Assembly: GCA_964570665.1 (NCBI GenBank)
Contig: CAZMZH010000007.1
Location: 62,001 to 126,000, forward strand
Direction: 5' to 3'
Origin: JAJDAT01 sp964570665
GTDB taxonomy: Bacteria > Nitrospinota > Nitrospinia > Nitrospinales > JAJDAT01
DNA length: 64,000 bases
The notes under the pieces: generated by a model
Told to the model about the DNA's origin: nothing
What the model saw: only the letters and a program-made list of their open reading frames with translations
Database searches by the model: none
Program-made: the position numbers and the translations under genes
In this document: positions 28,139 to 36,575 of the stretch, one piece after another
How the letters are laid out: each line of letters opens with the position of its first letter
How positions within the stretch are numbered: the first letter of the stretch is position 1

Positions 28139-28170
28139 TTAAAGCCGGAATTAGGAAATCCCGGCTTTAA
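28139..28170 (-). terminator. probable terminator of the alaC-trxB operon
   Basis: A perfect 10-bp stem TTAAAGCCGG/CCGGCTTTAA with a 12-base loop lies immediately after trxB. The downstream U-tract is short (AATTTC), so the strength is uncertain. Confidence 0.5.
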
Positions 28171-28174
28171 GGGC

Positions 28175-29125
28175 TTATTCAATGCCTTGTTCGGCTAACC
28201 ATCGTTCCGCTTCAAGAGCGGAAGCGCAACCTGCGCCAGCGGCGGTAACGGCTTGCCTATAAACTTTATCGTGAACGTCTCCAGCGGCAAAGACGCCTTC
28301 AATATTAGTTTGTTGAGTTCCGCTTTTCACTTTAATGTAACCGGTCTCGTCTAAATCAATTTGACCTTTAAAAACGGACGTATTAGGCGTGTGTCCGATA
28401 GCGTAAAATATACCGGCCAGCGGAATATCTTTTTCTTCCCCCGATTTGAGGTTTTTGACTCGACCGCCAGTAACAAAATCATCGCCCAAAGCGTCTACAA
28501 AAACAGAATCCCAAATGATATCAATTTTAGGGTTGTCAAAAGCTCGCTTTTGCATAATTTTAGAAGCTCGCAACTCATCTCTACGATGCACCAGATAAAC
28601 TACCGTCCCAAATTTAGTCAAATAGGAAGCTTCTTCGACGGCGGTATCCCCGCCTCCAATAACCATCAAAGGTTGATTCCTAAAAAATGGCAATGCCCCA
28701 TCGCAAACGGCGCAGGCAGACATTCCATTGTTCCACATTTTTTCCTCGTTTGGCACGCCCATTCTACGAGCCGTTGCGCCAGTAGCTATAATAACGGATT
28801 CGGCTTGAACTTCTCTTTTTTCAGATTTAATGGTAAATGGTCGTTTGCTAAAATCTACTTCCGATACGTCTTCTCGATACATTTCAGTCCCAAAACGCTC
28901 TGCCTGTTTTCTGAACAGTTCCATTAAATCTGGGCCATTGACTCCCTCTGGAAACCCTGGATAATTTTCGACATCTGTAGTTGTGGTTAATTGACCTCCA
29001 GCAGGTCCGCCCGACATATAGCCTTCAAACATAAAAGGATCCAGGTTAGCTCTAGCGGCATAAATAGCGGCGGTATGGCCAGCGGGTCCGGAACCAATAA
29101 TCACTAGCTTTTTTACTTCTGACAT
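28175..29125 (-). CDS. trxB: thioredoxin reductase
   Basis: A 316-residue low-molecular-weight NADPH-dependent flavoprotein that reduces thioredoxin. Features in order are the FAD Rossmann motif GSGPAGHTAA (about 11-20), the redox-active CAVC (Cys138/Cys141) inside the NADPH domain, the NADPH motif GGGDTAVEEA, and the C-terminal FAD motif GVFAAGDV. ATG 29125 is preferred to the in-frame TTG just upstream: it shares one base with the stop of the preceding gene (TGATG) and has GGGAG upstream. It is the last gene of a five-gene operon. Confidence 0.96.
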   Translation of the reverse strand: MSEVKKLVIIGSGPAGHTAAIYAARANLDPFMFEGYMSGGPAGGQLTTTTDVENYPGFPEGVNGPDLMELFRKQAERFGTEMYREDVSEVDFSKRPFTIKSEKREVQAESVIIATGATARRMGVPNEEKMWNNGMSACAVCDGALPFFRNQPLMVIGGGDTAVEEASYLTKFGTVVYLVHRRDELRASKIMQKRAFDNPKIDIIWDSVFVDALGDDFVTGGRVKNLKSGEEKDIPLAGIFYAIGHTPNTSVFKGQIDLDETGYIKVKSGTQQTNIEGVFAAGDVHDKVYRQAVTAAGAGCASALEAERWLAEQGIE

Positions 29126-29877
29126 CAAGAATCTCCCTTTCTATTATTTGACTTCACGCAACGAAAACCTAAATCGCTAAACCGCAAATCATGATCTCTC
29201 GCTACTCTATCTGAAACCCTTAGGTAATGCGCTGGAGAATTCCAGGCGCCCCCTTTAATAACTTTTTGCGTGCCACTATCAGATCCTTTAGGATTTACTT
29301 GAGGTTCCGTAGTTTTATAAGGCCCGTACCAATCTTGAGTCCATTCATAAACATTACCCAACATATCAAATAGGCCTTTAGAGTTTGGGTTAACCGACTC
29401 AACTCTATTTGGGGACCCAGCATTATACTTTTTTCCGAAAACGGCTCCGCCTAACTCTTTTCTTTTAGCGGCTTTTTCCCATTCCGCTTCTGTAGGCAAC
29501 CTGCCGCCTACCCAATTACAAAAATCCTGCGCTTGTTTCCAAGAAACAAAAACAACGGGCTTATCTCTTCCGGAAAAATCTCTGGGCCGCGAATCATGCA
29601 ACTCGTTAGGAGAACAAAATCCTTCTTTGAAACATTGATAATAAGATTGATTGGTCACTTCGGACCGCAAAATCATAAACTCATCCAATTGCACTTTATG
29701 AGGAACTTCGTCGGAACACCAATCCGAATTACCCTGTTCTTCAACGCAATATGTATCGCCCATTACAAGGTCTCCGGCGGAAATAACTTCCCATTTAAGG
29801 TTTGTCGGTTCTTGCGCCAAAGCGGGACTCATCAACCATAAAATTGTTCCAAGTATTCCTAAAAAACTTTTCGACAT
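29125..29877 (-). CDS. secreted SUMF1/FGE-fold protein
   Basis: A 250-residue exported protein with a Sec signal peptide (cleavage after SPALA). The SUMF1 fold is marked by RLPTEAEWEKAA, GNVYEWTQDW, a KGGAWN block and a final DLGFRC. As with the paralogue at 1434, the catalytic cysteine pair of formylglycine-generating enzymes is not evident, so a binding role is more likely. It sits 12 bp after thrC and overlaps trxB by one base, so it is co-transcribed with housekeeping genes, an unusual setting for this family. Confidence 0.85.
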   Translation of the reverse strand: MSKSFLGILGTILWLMSPALAQEPTNLKWEVISAGDLVMGDTYCVEEQGNSDWCSDEVPHKVQLDEFMILRSEVTNQSYYQCFKEGFCSPNELHDSRPRDFSGRDKPVVFVSWKQAQDFCNWVGGRLPTEAEWEKAAKRKELGGAVFGKKYNAGSPNRVESVNPNSKGLFDMLGNVYEWTQDWYGPYKTTEPQVNPKGSDSGTQKVIKGGAWNSPAHYLRVSDRVARDHDLRFSDLGFRCVKSNNRKGDS

Positions 29878-29889
29878 GAATTAAATCCT

Positions 29890-31224
29890 TCACCTCTCCA
29901 GGTTTTTAAAGATTTCATCTTTTACTGTTTCGTAATCGGCCTCTAACTCATACGGTTTATAAACAAAATTGGAATCAATTCCCGAAATATTATTAGCGTG
30001 GTAATTATTTAAAAATTCCGAAAACTTTAAACCGTTAGCCGTAGAAATTACGATAACTCGATCGCTTTTTTTGATATCTCCCCTTTTAACCAACTTTTCC
30101 ATAACTGCCAAAGCGACGGCAGTATGTGGACAACATAAGAGGCCCGTTCGATTCGCTCTTCCAGCTACGTTCGCTAATTCTTCTTCCGTAGCGTCTTCTG
30201 CAATTCCGTCAAAAGCTTTTAAAGTTCTAATCGCTTTTTTAATGCTGACAGGCGCTCCAATTTGTATCGCCGAGGCTAATGTTTCTTCCGCTTGAATATT
30301 TTCAAAATCTTTATACCCATTTTTAAAACATCTAACCAAGGGATTTGCTTTTTCAGCTTGAGCGCAAACTAATCTTGGTAATTTGTTGATCAATCCAAGG
30401 TCTTGCAACATGGTAAAGCCTTTGCCTAAAGCGCTCACATTGCCTAAATTTCCTCCAGGCACTATCACGACATCGGGCACTTCCCAATCAAACTGTTGAA
30501 CTAATTCAAAGCTGATGGTTTTTTGTCCTTCAATTCGCAGGGAATTCATAGAGTTGGCCAAATAAATATCATTTTTCATACAAATATCTTTAACAAGCTT
30601 CATACAACCGTCAAAGTCCGTGTCCAGCGAAACTGTCATCACTCCATGTGTTATTGGTTGAATTAACTGAGTCAAAGAAACTTTATTTTTTGGAAGAAAA
30701 ACAATAGCCGGGATTCCCGCAACGGCGCAGTAAGCGGCTAAAGCCGCCGAAGTATCGCCGGTAGAAGCGCATGCAACCGCCCTTATATTTTTCCCTTCGC
30801 TTCGCATCTGCTTGACCATAGAAACAAGCACCGTCATTCCTATATCTTTGAAAGAACCCGTATGCGACAAACCACATTGTTTGACCCATAAGTCGTCAAT
30901 ACCAACTTCTTGGCCAAATCGCTCTGCATAAAAAAGATTACTTCCCCCTTCGTAGGTCGAAACGATGTTATCGTTATCTAAATTTGGGCATACCAGTTCC
31001 TTTTTACCCCAAACACTACTTCCGTAAGGCCACTCATGCTTACGATAACGATCGTCAAATAAAGTCTTCCATTCTTTAGCCGAACGTTTTTTAAGCTCGT
31101 CCATGTCATGACAAACTTCCAATAAATCATCGCACGTTGGACATCGATAGATGACTTCCGTCAATTCATAACGACCAGAACAACCATTAATACATTGAAA
31201 CCAGGCTTTAAAATTCATACTCAA
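29890..31224 (-). CDS. thrC: threonine synthase
   Basis: A 444-residue PLP enzyme converting O-phosphohomoserine to threonine. An N-terminal zinc-ribbon-like segment (CxxxC near residue 10 and CPTC near 28) precedes the PLP-lysine block SHTGSFKDIGM. The phosphate-binding loop appears as PGGNLGNVSA. The start overlaps the hom stop by 4 bp, which indicates translational coupling within the threonine branch. Confidence 0.94.
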   Translation of the reverse strand: MSMNFKAWFQCINGCSGRYELTEVIYRCPTCDDLLEVCHDMDELKKRSAKEWKTLFDDRYRKHEWPYGSSVWGKKELVCPNLDNDNIVSTYEGGSNLFYAERFGQEVGIDDLWVKQCGLSHTGSFKDIGMTVLVSMVKQMRSEGKNIRAVACASTGDTSAALAAYCAVAGIPAIVFLPKNKVSLTQLIQPITHGVMTVSLDTDFDGCMKLVKDICMKNDIYLANSMNSLRIEGQKTISFELVQQFDWEVPDVVIVPGGNLGNVSALGKGFTMLQDLGLINKLPRLVCAQAEKANPLVRCFKNGYKDFENIQAEETLASAIQIGAPVSIKKAIRTLKAFDGIAEDATEEELANVAGRANRTGLLCCPHTAVALAVMEKLVKRGDIKKSDRVIVISTANGLKFSEFLNNYHANNISGIDSNFVYKPYELEADYETVKDEIFKNLER

Positions 31225-32525
31225 TTCTCACACCGTATAACAATAGATTTTTCGGAAATAACGTCAGTTTGGTTTAACTTAGCTAAAGCGTCTTGAATAT
31301 TTTGCTCTCTAGCTTGATGGGTCATGAAAACCAGTGGAACCCCTTTACCATCTTCATCTCTCCCTTGTTGACTTACAGATTTAAGACTGATGGAATGTTC
31401 GCCTAAAACACCGGAAATTATCGACAAAACACCGGGTCTATCAGCAGCGTTAAATCGCAAAAAATATTCCGTTTCAATTTGTCGGATATCTTTAACCGGT
31501 AGTTTTTTAAAGTTATTTTGATTGAAGGCTTGTACGGGAACTCTTGAGGTAACGTTTAATAAAATATCCCGAGCAATTTCAATAACATCTCCTATAACTG
31601 CCGAAGCGGTAGGTAACGAACCCGCTCCATGCCCAATCAAAGCGCTTTTTTCCATTAAATCGTCATAGATCTGAACCGCGTTAAAAACACCGTTAATTTG
31701 GGCTAACGAATGATTTTCTGGAATCATGGCAGGATGCACTCGAACTTCAACGGAATCGCCGCTCATTTTAGAAATAGCCAATAATTTAATTTTATAACCA
31801 AATTCTTTAGCGCAATCGATATCCTTAAGCGTAATATCGGAAATCCCCTGAATGTATATCTCGTTAAAATTAACGGATGTTCCGTAGGCAAGCCGAGTCA
31901 ATAAAGCGGCCTTATGGGCTGTATCAATCCCTTCAATATCAAAAGTTGGATCTGCTTCCGCAAAACCTAATTCCTGAGCTTCTTTTAAAGCGACGCCAAA
32001 CTCGCGCCTATTGTCCGTCATTTGGCTCAATATATAATTTGCGGTTCCATTAACAATTCCTACTATGGATTTAATTTGGGTTGCGGCAAAAGATTCTTTT
32101 AAAGATCGAATAATAGGAATACAACCGCCAACGGCGGCTTCAAAACCAAGCGCAAAGCCTTTTTCTTCGGTTAATGAAAATATTTCGTCGCCATGCTTGG
32201 CTAAAAGAGCCTTGTTTGCCGTTACCACCCGCTTGCCATTTTCGATGGCTTTTATAATAAAGGTTTTTGCGGGTTCCATGCCGCCAATCAGTTCAATGAC
32301 AATATCAATTTCAGGATTGGAGAGGACCTCGTCGACATTTGTGGTCAAAATTCCAGGTTTAACTTTGACTCCTCTGTCTGTCTTGATATCCAAATCGGCA
32401 ATTTTTACTAAATCGATTTTAGCGCCAAGTCGGTGCGAAATAATTTCCGCATTGTCGGTTAATATTTTAACAACTCCTGTACCTACAATACCAAAACCAA
32501 TTAAACCAACCTTTACGGTTTTCAT
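31221..32525 (-). CDS. hom: homoserine dehydrogenase
   Basis: A 434-residue NAD(P)-dependent enzyme reducing aspartate semialdehyde to homoserine. The Rossmann motif GFGIVGTGV is at the N-terminus and the family signature GFAEADPTFDIEGIDTAHK lies near residues 190-210. A C-terminal ACT domain (about 350-430) suggests feedback control by threonine, as in other long homoserine dehydrogenases. It is separated from alaC by 3 bp and overlaps thrC by 4 bp. Confidence 0.95.
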   Translation of the reverse strand: MKTVKVGLIGFGIVGTGVVKILTDNAEIISHRLGAKIDLVKIADLDIKTDRGVKVKPGILTTNVDEVLSNPEIDIVIELIGGMEPAKTFIIKAIENGKRVVTANKALLAKHGDEIFSLTEEKGFALGFEAAVGGCIPIIRSLKESFAATQIKSIVGIVNGTANYILSQMTDNRREFGVALKEAQELGFAEADPTFDIEGIDTAHKAALLTRLAYGTSVNFNEIYIQGISDITLKDIDCAKEFGYKIKLLAISKMSGDSVEVRVHPAMIPENHSLAQINGVFNAVQIYDDLMEKSALIGHGAGSLPTASAVIGDVIEIARDILLNVTSRVPVQAFNQNNFKKLPVKDIRQIETEYFLRFNAADRPGVLSIISGVLGEHSISLKSVSQQGRDEDGKGVPLVFMTHQAREQNIQDALAKLNQTDVISEKSIVIRCEN

Positions 32526-32528
32526 AAA

Positions 32529-33728
32529 TTATTCCGATCGTTCTAAAAATTCATCCGGCTTATTAAAAATTTCACGAAGTCCGCGAATCGCTTGCCGGGT
32601 TCGGTGTTCATTTTCTACTAAAGAGAAGCGGACATAACGATCCCCTTCTTCGCCAAATCCCACCCCAGGCGATACCGCCACTTTAGCTTTCTTGATCAAT
32701 CTTTTTACAAATTCCAAAGAACCCAATTCTTGAAATTGTTCGGGAATTTCAGCCCAAACAAACATAGTAGCTTTTGGTTTTTCTACTTTCCACCCTAATC
32801 GATTCAACCCATCGCATAAAACATTGCGGCGATTTTTATAAATATCGCAAATTTCCTGAGCGCAATCTTCCAATTCGTTAAGCGCAATGATGGAAGCGAT
32901 TTGTATTGGTTGAAAAATACCATAATCGTGATAACTTTTCACCCTTGCCAGAGCGTGAATAAGCGTTGCGTTCCCAACAACAAACCCAACTCTCCAACCA
33001 GGCATATTGTAACTTTTTGAAAGCGTAAAAATCTCCACTCCCACATCCTTGGCTCCAGGAACTTCCAAAAAACTAGGGGCTTTATATCCGTCAAAAACAA
33101 TATCTGCGTAGGCAAAATCATGAATGACGATTAAGTCGTGTTCTTTTGCAAAATCCACCACCTTTTTGAAAAAATCAATCTCTACAACTTCAGTGGTTGG
33201 ATTATGCGGAAAATTTATAACCAAAGCAAAAGGCCGGGGCCAATTCTGCTTAAATGCTTTTAATAAGGATTCAAAAAAATCGACTTCTCGCGATAATGGG
33301 ACATGGATAACGTCGCCATTCGCCAATATAAAAGCGTAAGTATGAATAGGATATGTTGGCGTTGGCACTAAAATGGAATCGCCAGGATTCGTAATCGCCA
33401 AGGCTAATTGAGATATGCCCTCTTTCGATCCAATAGTCGCAATCGCTTCGCTTTCGGGATCTAAATCGACGTCAAACCGGCGTTTATACCAGTCGGTAAT
33501 AGCCAGACGAAGTTTAGGGATTCCCTTTGAAAGAGAATAGCGGTGATTTTGCGGTTTGTTTGCCGCTTCGCACAATTTTTCTACAATTTTAGGAGGGGTG
33601 GGCATATCTGGATTGCCCATCCCAAAATCTAAAATATCCTCGCCGCTACGCCTAGCCTCAACTTTTAGTTCATTGACACTATTAAATACGTAGGGAGGTA
33701 ATCTATTTATCCTGGAAAACTCTTTCAC
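32529..33728 (-). CDS. alaC: AlaC-type class I aminotransferase
   Basis: A 399-residue fold-type I PLP aminotransferase with the AlaC/YfdZ-like N-terminus (DILDFGMGNPDMPTP) and the PLP-lysine block SLSKSYNMPGWRVGF. Members make alanine from pyruvate and glutamate; related enzymes act on methionine or diaminopimelate precursors, so specificity is likely but not proven. It is the first gene of the operon alaC-hom-thrC-SUMF1-trxB. Confidence 0.85.
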   Translation of the reverse strand: MKEFSRINRLPPYVFNSVNELKVEARRSGEDILDFGMGNPDMPTPPKIVEKLCEAANKPQNHRYSLSKGIPKLRLAITDWYKRRFDVDLDPESEAIATIGSKEGISQLALAITNPGDSILVPTPTYPIHTYAFILANGDVIHVPLSREVDFFESLLKAFKQNWPRPFALVINFPHNPTTEVVEIDFFKKVVDFAKEHDLIVIHDFAYADIVFDGYKAPSFLEVPGAKDVGVEIFTLSKSYNMPGWRVGFVVGNATLIHALARVKSYHDYGIFQPIQIASIIALNELEDCAQEICDIYKNRRNVLCDGLNRLGWKVEKPKATMFVWAEIPEQFQELGSLEFVKRLIKKAKVAVSPGVGFGEEGDRYVRFSLVENEHRTRQAIRGLREIFNKPDEFLERSE

Positions 33729-34073
33729 TTTCCAAATACACGATTGGGATTAAAAATTAGGGTAAAACGATGGGCTGGAAATCTGCAAGGGCGGTAAACC
33801 GGCTTTCTTAGATAACCACAAAAGCGTTCTAACCATGAAAGCCCTTGACGAACCAAAAGATTCGCTAAGATACCATAAAATATCAAATCCAGCAAAGATA
33901 AAAAAACCCTTATTAAATAGATACTTATAGCTAATCAAATCCCAAGAAGAACCATTTTGCTTATTTATAAAAAAGAATTAAATCTGTTAAAACTGACCAA
34001 TCAATTTAAAAGTCATTTTTTTCTTTTAGAATTCAATGGTTATGAAAACTCTATTGAGACGATATCTTAAAGT
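33729..34073 (-). other. intergenic region with one weak short ORF
   Basis: 345 bp between alaC and the serine-protease gene. A minus-strand frame of 62 codons (33750-33938, TTG start, no clear Shine-Dalgarno sequence) reads as a hydrophobic, aromatic-rich peptide ending 20 bp before alaC. It could be a small membrane protein or a remnant, but nothing supports either strongly. I see no terminator or RNA. Confidence 0.25.
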
Positions 34074-34850
34074 TTAATTTAAACGTAATTTTTGAATATA
34101 ACTTTCAACAGTAATAGAATTTATTCCAATACCTTGCTTATGCATGCTGTTATCGTAACTATCCATCATGCTAACGATTCCCGCTAAATTGCCGTTACAA
34201 GATACAATCGCTCCTCCAGAGTTCCCAAAAAATATTTCATTATCTTTAAAATAAATATAATTAGAATCTTTGATTTTGTCTTTTTTCTTGATTCTCGCTT
34301 TTTGCAAAGAGTAATATTTGCTGTTGGGATGTCCGACAACCATCAAGTTTTCATCGTCGTCAAAATTTCTTTCTAAGTTAAGCCATGAAGAGTTTCCGTC
34401 CCGGGTTAAGATAAACGCAAGATCCAAACCGCGAACTCGAGCCACATTCTTAACCGAAATTTGCTTATCGGGTTTAGCCAAAAACTCTTCTTCCACAAAA
34501 GGAAGATAAACCTTTAATTCGTTGCCATCTATGACATGGGCGGCAGTCGCAATCAAATTGGGCCGGACAAAAACGCCTGCCCCAAGCCCTTCGTCAGTTT
34601 TAATAAGAACGGTTGCTGATGCGACGGTTTTATAGAGTTCGTTACGGTTTTCGCAGGCAATGCCTTTTCCGATAAGGTGTTTTTCCAATTCGTTTTCCGG
34701 AGGGTTCATCCAAAGTCGAATAGCGCGTCTTATACTTTTTGGATAGGTATTTTCAGGGTCTGTCATCGAAAGCTTTTGATTATGCAGTAAAATAACCCCA
34801 AAACAGACGAACGCAACAGTCGTTAATTTATTTTTTAATTTTTGATGCAT
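34074..34850 (-). CDS. exported trypsin-like serine protease
   Basis: A 258-residue chymotrypsin-fold protease with an N-terminal hydrophobic segment that serves as signal or anchor. The catalytic triad is visible: His105 in ATAAHVIDG, Asp143 in RGLDLAFI and Ser211 in FGNSGGAIV. It resembles DegP/HtrA-type proteases but has no PDZ domain and is short. The function is probably periplasmic proteolysis of an unknown substrate. It is transcribed divergently from uppP. Confidence 0.85.
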   Translation of the reverse strand: MHQKLKNKLTTVAFVCFGVILLHNQKLSMTDPENTYPKSIRRAIRLWMNPPENELEKHLIGKGIACENRNELYKTVASATVLIKTDEGLGAGVFVRPNLIATAAHVIDGNELKVYLPFVEEEFLAKPDKQISVKNVARVRGLDLAFILTRDGNSSWLNLERNFDDDENLMVVGHPNSKYYSLQKARIKKKDKIKDSNYIYFKDNEIFFGNSGGAIVSCNGNLAGIVSMMDSYDNSMHKQGIGINSITVESYIQKLRLN

Positions 34851-34928
34851 ATATATTTGTAAGGAACGAGTTTATACGATCATCGCTAAACTAAAAAGTT
34901 TGTCTTTTTCTAACACCTATCCCACAAC

Positions 34929-34963
34929 GTGTCATTCAGACGACCAACGGGAGGAAGAATCTC
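34929..34963 (+). repeat. dispersed GTCATTC...GAATCTC repeat, copy 1
   Basis: A GTGTCATTCAGACGACC...GGAAGAATCTC element of the widespread intergenic type (TGTCATTCTGAG...GAATCTC). It lies in the divergent gap between the protease and uppP. Related elements are at 35977 and 36135. Confidence 0.5.
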
Positions 34964-35078
34964 ATTTAGAACCTTGATTTCTCAAGAGAATCTCGGTTAA
35001 TTATTTAAAACTTTATATCCAGTTCTTTAGAAACGTAGCCTAGGCAAATCGGTTTTAACTTAGGAACCCAGGTTTAGC

Positions 35079-35891
35079 ATGGAATATTGGCAAATTATAC
35101 TTTTAGGAATTGTTCAGGGAATCACTGAATTTCTTCCAATTTCAAGCTCGGGCCATTTAATACTGGCTCCCATCTTATTTAATTTTCCCGACCAGGGATT
35201 GGCTTTGGATGCCATTCTGCATGTTGCAACTCTTTTAGCCATTATAATATTTTTTAAAAAAGACCTGATAAACTTAAGTAAAGGTTTGTTTCTAAAAAAT
35301 GCAAGCAAAGACCACAAAAGAGTCTCTTGGGGAATCATTTTAGCGTGTTTTCCTGCTGGACTTGCCGGATTATTTTTTGGCGATGCTATAGAAACCAATT
35401 TAAGAGACCCAAACTTTGTAGCCATTAACCTTTTTATCTGGTCTCTTGTGTTCTTCGCTGCCGACCGTTTTAGCAGAAAAGCCTCGTCACCTAGTAAAGA
35501 ATTAGAATCGCTCACTTTAAAACAAATTTTGATTGTTGGCTTTGCCCAAATGCTGGCTTTGCTTCCGGGCACTTCGCGGTCGGGAGTGACTATTGCGGCA
35601 GGGTTATTTGGAAATATTTCAAAAATAACGGCGGCTCGCTTTTCTTTTCTACTTGGCGCGCCCATTATTTTAGCGGCAGGACTTTTAAAATTTTGGCACT
35701 TAGTTTCCGATCCAGCAGCGACCATCCCCTATTCTGTTGGACAATTAGCCGTCGGTTTTATAACCGCTTTTGTAGTGGGATACTTCTCTATCAAATTGCT
35801 GTTAGGAATTCTGGAAAAGGCAGGATTGATCCCATTTATAATTTATAGAATCGTTTTATCTCTAGGGATACTAGTTTATTTCAATATATAG
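35079..35891 (+). CDS. uppP: undecaprenyl-diphosphatase
   Basis: A 270-residue polytopic inner-membrane enzyme (BacA/UppP). It dephosphorylates undecaprenyl pyrophosphate so that the lipid carrier for peptidoglycan and other glycans can be recycled. Both active-site signatures are intact: GITEFLPISSSGHL (about residues 15-28) and LLPGTSRSGVTI (about 160-172). About eight hydrophobic helices are visible. No operon partner is apparent. Confidence 0.96.
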   Translation: MEYWQIILLGIVQGITEFLPISSSGHLILAPILFNFPDQGLALDAILHVATLLAIIIFFKKDLINLSKGLFLKNASKDHKRVSWGIILACFPAGLAGLFFGDAIETNLRDPNFVAINLFIWSLVFFAADRFSRKASSPSKELESLTLKQILIVGFAQMLALLPGTSRSGVTIAAGLFGNISKITAARFSFLLGAPIILAAGLLKFWHLVSDPAATIPYSVGQLAVGFITAFVVGYFSIKLLLGILEKAGLIPFIIYRIVLSLGILVYFNI

Positions 35892-35976
35892 AAGAACAAA
35901 ATTTGTCACAATGAGAGCCTGACTCATTTCACACGTTGATTGAAAAAGGAACTAGAGTTGCAAAGTCCCCACCGCA

Positions 35977-36008
35977 TGTCATCTTGAGCGAAGCCGAAAG
36001 ATCTCGCC
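35977..36008 (+). repeat. dispersed repeat, copy 2
   Basis: A TGTCATCTTGAGCGAAGCC...AGATCTCGC element, same family as copies 1 and 3. It lies in the 361-bp gap between uppP and tRNA-Arg, which holds no convincing ORF. Confidence 0.6.
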
Positions 36009-36134
36009 TCGATTTAATAAATAATTCCACTCTAGTTTCTTAGAAGCCTCTCGAACTACGACCACCTTATTTAAATTCTATTTCAACTTTCTCTAAACCA
36101 AAGCCTACCTTTATTCAACTTCGTCCCCACGACC

Positions 36135-36165
36135 CGTCGCTCCGAGCTTGTCGAGGAATCTCGCC
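36135..36165 (+). repeat. dispersed repeat, copy 3
   Basis: A CGTCGCTCCGAGCTTGTCGAGGAATCTCGCC-like element. It shares the GAG...GAATCTCGCC frame with copy 2, about 125 bp away in the same gap. Confidence 0.55.
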
Positions 36166-36203
36166 TGCACTCAATAAAGTATCTACCTCTTTTTTTAAAA
36201 AGT

Positions 36204-36232
36204 TTGTAACTGGAAGCGTAAAAAATTATAAT
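36204..36232 (+). promoter_or_regulatory. sigma70-type promoter of tRNA-Arg
   Basis: TTGTAA (36204-36209), a 17-base spacer and a perfect TATAAT (36227-36232) lie 20 bp before the tRNA. Confidence 0.65.
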
Positions 36233-36252
36233 TACCGCCAACAAAGATATTA

Positions 36253-36326
36253 GCCCCCGTAGCTCAGCAGGATAGAGCACCGGATTCCTAATCCGGGGGT
36301 CGTGCGTTCGAGTCGCGCCGGGGGCA
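36253..36326 (+). tRNA. tRNA-Arg (anticodon CCU)
   Basis: A complete 74-base cloverleaf. The acceptor stem GCCCCCG pairs with CGGGGGC, with discriminator A. The D arm is GCTCAGCAGGATAGAGC. The anticodon stem CCGGA/TCCGG has loop TTCCTAA (anticodon CCT, reading AGG), and the T arm contains TTCGAGT. The CCA end is not encoded. Confidence 0.96.
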
Positions 36327-36332
36327 TTTATA

Positions 36333-36370
36333 AAACAAAGGCTTATGATTAAGATTATAAGTCTTTGTTT
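36333..36370 (+). terminator. terminator of tRNA-Arg
   Basis: A 14-bp stem (AAACAAAGGCTTAT with ATAAGTCTTTGTTT, one G-U pair) and a 10-base loop, starting six bases after the tRNA. The 3' arm is T-rich. Confidence 0.7.
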
Positions 36371-36514
36371 ATTTAGTAGGCATATAGTAGACGGTTGGAT
36401 TCAAATGAGAGGACGCCTGAATTTTCAGTATAGCTACTATTAAGAACTCTAAAACTCATAAACAAAGTTAAAAAAATAGAATTATCGCTAATTCTAATTC
36501 AAGTAACCTGAAAA

Positions 36515-36557
36515 TAAACAAACGCCTCCTAATTTTATATTGGGAGGCGTTTGTTTA
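36515..36557 (-). terminator. terminator of the collagen-like/kelch gene
   Basis: A perfect 15-bp stem (TAAACAAACGCCTCC with its complement) and a 13-base loop. On the minus strand it is followed by TTTTC, 18 bp after the gene's stop. Confidence 0.8.
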
Positions 36558-36575
36558 TAACTTATCTAGAAAAAT

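Noticed and set aside
33750..33938. 62-codon hydrophobic frame upstream of alaC as a gene
   Set aside because: TTG start, no clear ribosome-binding site and no recognisable family; mentioned only as part of the intergenic region.
36083..36280. 65-codon minus-strand frame between uppP and tRNA-Arg
   Set aside because: It runs through the dispersed repeat and into the tRNA gene; it has no protein-like features.
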